A stretch of DNA of 13,693 nucleotides, from contig DASQNO010000050.1 of assembly GCA_035644935.1 (NCBI GenBank), positions 1 to 13,693 of the forward strand. Direction: 5' to 3'. Position 1 is the first letter of the stretch. The number at the start of each line of letters is the position of its first letter. Position numbers and translations under genes: made by a program. The notes beneath the pieces were generated by a model. The model worked only from the letters and a program-made list of their open reading frames with translations, was not told the DNA's origin and ran no database searches. This document shows, in pieces, positions 11,742 to 13,693 of this stretch. Source of the DNA: CADCVW01 sp035644935 (lineage in GTDB: Bacteria > Pseudomonadota > Alphaproteobacteria > Sphingomonadales > Sphingomonadaceae).

Positions 11742-13544
11742 TCACTCCTCCCCCATCCTTAGCGCCGCGATAAACGCCTCCTGCGGGATGCTCACGGACC
11801 CATATTCCCACATCCGCTTCTTGCCCTCCTTCTGCTTGTCGAGCAGCTTCTTCTTGCGGCTGATGTCGCCGCCGTAGCATTTCGCCGTCACGTCCTTGCG
11901 CATCGCCGCGATCGTCTCGCGGGCGATCACCTTGCCGCCGATCGCCGCCTGGATCGGGATCTTGAACAGATGCCGCGGGATCAGGTCCTTCAGCCGCTCC
12001 ACCATGCCGCGGCCGCGGGCCTCGGCGGTGCCGCGGTGGACGATCATCGACAGCGCGTCCACGGGCTCCGCGTTGACCAGGATGTTCATCTTGACCAGGT
12101 CGCCCGCCCGCGTGCCGATCTGCGTGTAGTCGAAGCTCGCATAGCCGCGGCTGATCGACTTCAGCCGGTCGTAGAAGTCGAACACCACCTCGTTCAGCGG
12201 CAGCTCGTAGGTCAGCTGCGCGCGCCCCGCGACGTAGGTCAGGTTCTTCTGGATGCCGCGGCGGTCCTGGCAGAGCTTGAGGATCGGCCCCAGATACTCG
12301 TCGGGGACGTAGATCGTCGCCTGGATCCACGGCTCCTCGATTTCCTTGATCCGCGTCGGGTCGGGCATGTCGGCCGGGTTGTGCAGCTCGATCTCAGTCG
12401 CGCCCGACGGGTCCGCGTGCGTGAAGTGCAGTTTGTACACCACCGACGGCGCCGTGGTGATCAGGTCCAGATCGTATTCGCGCGTCAGCCGCTCCTGGAT
12501 GATCTCCAGGTGGAGCAACCCCAGGAACCCGCACCGGAACCCGAACCCCAAAGCCGCGCTGGACTCCGTCTCGAAGCTGAAGCTCGCGTCGTTGAGGCGG
12601 AGGCGGTGGATGCTTTCGCGCAATTTGTCGAAGTCGTTGGCGTCGACGGGGAACAGGCCGCAGAACACCACCGGCTGCACTTCCTTGAAGCCGGGCAGCG
12701 CCTGCGCGGCGGGGTTCTTCAATTCGGTGATCGTGTCGCCGACGCGGGCCTGCGCGACTTCCTTGATCTGCGCGGTGATGAAGCCGATCTCGCCGGGCGT
12801 CAGCTCGGGCAGCTGTTCGATCTTGGGCCGGAACGCGCCGACGCGGTCGATCAGGTGGGTCGACCCCTGCGCCATGAACTTGATCGTCATGCCCTTGCGG
12901 ATCGCGCCGTCGATGACGCGGACCAGGATCACGACGCCCAGATACGGGTCGTACCAGCTGTCCACCAGCATCGCCTTCAGCGGCGCGGCGGCGTCTCCCT
13001 TGGGCGGCGGGATGCGCTCCACGATCGCGTCCAGGATGTCGGTGATGCCGATGCCGGCCTTGGCGCTCGCCAGGATCGCGGTGTCGCCGGGCAGGCCGAT
13101 GATGTCCTCGATCTCCTGGCGCACCTTTTCGGGCTCCGCCGCGGGCAGGTCGATCTTGTTGATGACGGACACGATCTCGTGGTCGTGCTCGATCGACTGG
13201 TACACGTTGGCCAGCGTCTGCGCCTCGACGCCCTGGGACGCGTCCACCACCAGCAGCGCCCCCTCGCACGCCGCCAAACTTCGCGAAACTTCATACGCGA
13301 AGTCGACATGACCCGGCGTATCCATGAGGTTCAGCGTATAGCCCTTCCAATCCAGCCGCACCGTTTGCGCCTTGATCGTGATCCCCCGCTCCTTCTCGAT
13401 GTCCATGTTATCAAGGACTTGGCTGGACATCTCGCGCTCGGTCAGGCCGCCGGTGGTCTGGATGAGACGGTCGGCCAAAGTCGACTTGCCATGGTCGATA
13501 TGCGCGATGATGGAAAAATTGCGGATCTTAGAAATATCATTCAC
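11742..13544 (-). CDS. lepA: Elongation factor 4 (LepA GTPase), 600 aa
   Basis: This ribosome-associated GTPase, related to EF-G, acts on translating or assembling ribosomes and becomes important under ionic or temperature stress. The GTPase motifs are complete: P-loop AHIDHGKST (14-22), switch I ERGITIK (52-58), DTPGH (75-79) and NKID (129-132). Domain II follows (about 190-280), then the two EF-G-like domains (SSAALGFGFRCGFLGLLHLEIIQERL). The LepA-specific C-terminal domain ends the protein (MVERLKDLIPRHLFKIPIQAAIGGKVIARET, CYGGDISRKKKLLDKQKEGKKRM). Length matches the family exactly. The start is GTG at 13544 (reads MNDISKIRNF); no Shine-Dalgarno sequence is visible before it, so initiation may use a short leader. 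No lepB (signal peptidase) gene is seen downstream, unlike the enterobacterial order. The divergent neighbour starts 61-73 bp away. Confidence 0.98.
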   Translation of the reverse strand: MNDISKIRNFSIIAHIDHGKSTLADRLIQTTGGLTEREMSSQVLDNMDIEKERGITIKAQTVRLDWKGYTLNLMDTPGHVDFAYEVSRSLAACEGALLVVDASQGVEAQTLANVYQSIEHDHEIVSVINKIDLPAAEPEKVRQEIEDIIGLPGDTAILASAKAGIGITDILDAIVERIPPPKGDAAAPLKAMLVDSWYDPYLGVVILVRVIDGAIRKGMTIKFMAQGSTHLIDRVGAFRPKIEQLPELTPGEIGFITAQIKEVAQARVGDTITELKNPAAQALPGFKEVQPVVFCGLFPVDANDFDKLRESIHRLRLNDASFSFETESSAALGFGFRCGFLGLLHLEIIQERLTREYDLDLITTAPSVVYKLHFTHADPSGATEIELHNPADMPDPTRIKEIEEPWIQATIYVPDEYLGPILKLCQDRRGIQKNLTYVAGRAQLTYELPLNEVVFDFYDRLKSISRGYASFDYTQIGTRAGDLVKMNILVNAEPVDALSMIVHRGTAEARGRGMVERLKDLIPRHLFKIPIQAAIGGKVIARETIAAMRKDVTAKCYGGDISRKKKLLDKQKEGKKRMWEYGSVSIPQEAFIAALRMGEE

Positions 13545-13605
13545 AAAAATCGCGTTAGCAGCGGCGCTCCCCCCGGTCGAGGCGCGCCGCCTTCGGGAGA
13601 CGACG

Positions 13606-13693
13606 TTGACTCACGCTATGCGCACGCTCGCCGGTCTCGCCTTGCTGCTCACCGCCCCGCTCGGCGCGCAGACGCTGATCGTCGGCAACAAGG
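13606..13693 (+). CDS. Start of an exported protein, probably YncE-like beta-propeller (partial)
   Basis: Only the first 25-29 residues are in the window. From the ATG at 13618 they read MRTLAGLALLLTAPLGAQTLIVGNK, a signal peptide followed by TLIVGNK, the usual first strand of YncE/cytochrome-d1-like beta-propeller proteins (TLIVGNKGEDTVSFID in relatives, from memory). The in-frame TTG at 13606 has GGGAGA (13595-13600) five bases before it. The ATG has no well-placed ribosome binding site, so the true start may be the TTG, adding MTHA. It is divergent from lepA with a gap of only 61-73 bp. Function cannot be judged further. Confidence 0.6.
   Translation, partial: MTHAMRTLAGLALLLTAPLGAQTLIVGNK

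Noticed and set aside
12346..13311. A 321-codon plus-strand frame inside lepA
   Set aside because: It is antisense to a full-length, highly conserved LepA, and its Ser/Arg-rich peptide is a mirror of that coding sequence.

Overview
The window looks like chromosomal DNA from a high-GC alphaproteobacterium, most probably a sphingomonad. The reasons are a TonB-dependent receptor with an N-terminal TonB box, a DUF4142 lipoprotein, two Crp/Fnr regulators of the type common in that group, a typical alphaproteobacterial LepA, and strong G/C bias at third codon positions almost everywhere. The assignment comes from reading the sequence, not from a database search.

Left part (1-6842). The N-terminal 421 residues of a TonB-dependent receptor run off the left edge on the minus strand. 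Its promoter region carries a near-consensus Pho box (two 7-bp repeats 11 bp apart), so it is predicted to respond to phosphate starvation. Then come a lipoprotein M1 aminopeptidase (minus) and two divergent Crp/Fnr-family regulators. The 326-bp gap between the regulators holds three copies of an ATCACGC half-site, arranged as a 14-bp palindrome and a wider 9-bp inverted repeat. Further right are a PAP2-type phosphatase overlapping the second regulator tail to tail, a small 71-residue protein, and a DUF4142 lipoprotein with a hairpin terminator.

Middle (7013-8625). A 271-residue protein with a terminase-small-subunit-like helix-turn-helix faces a small secreted protein of unknown function. 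A cluster of three hairpins, resembling a REP-type element, lies between them. Next to these is the 3' end of a broken gene, with a 22-bp perfect palindrome at its stop codon and five GGGTGC repeats at its broken end.

Accessory segment (about 8625-11630). Base composition and codon use change abruptly at the GGGTGC repeats. The segment encodes a probable type II restriction-modification system: a beta-class N4/N6 DNA methyltransferase with an N-terminal winged-helix domain, converging on a PD-(D/E)XK nuclease. A GC-rich VapBC-type toxin-antitoxin pair with its own promoter follows. No integrase, transposase or tRNA was seen, so how it was acquired is unknown. The broken gene at the left edge suggests an insertion or replacement.

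Right part (11604-13693). A run of hairpins separates vapC from lepA (elongation factor 4, minus strand, complete). The start of an exported protein, probably a YncE-like beta-propeller, runs off the right edge.

The accessory segment is the most novel part: an R-M system of unknown specificity with unusual palindromes in front of the methyltransferase. The best regulatory observations are the Pho box and the Crp/Fnr intergenic dyads. I found no convincing evidence for a wholly new class of system.
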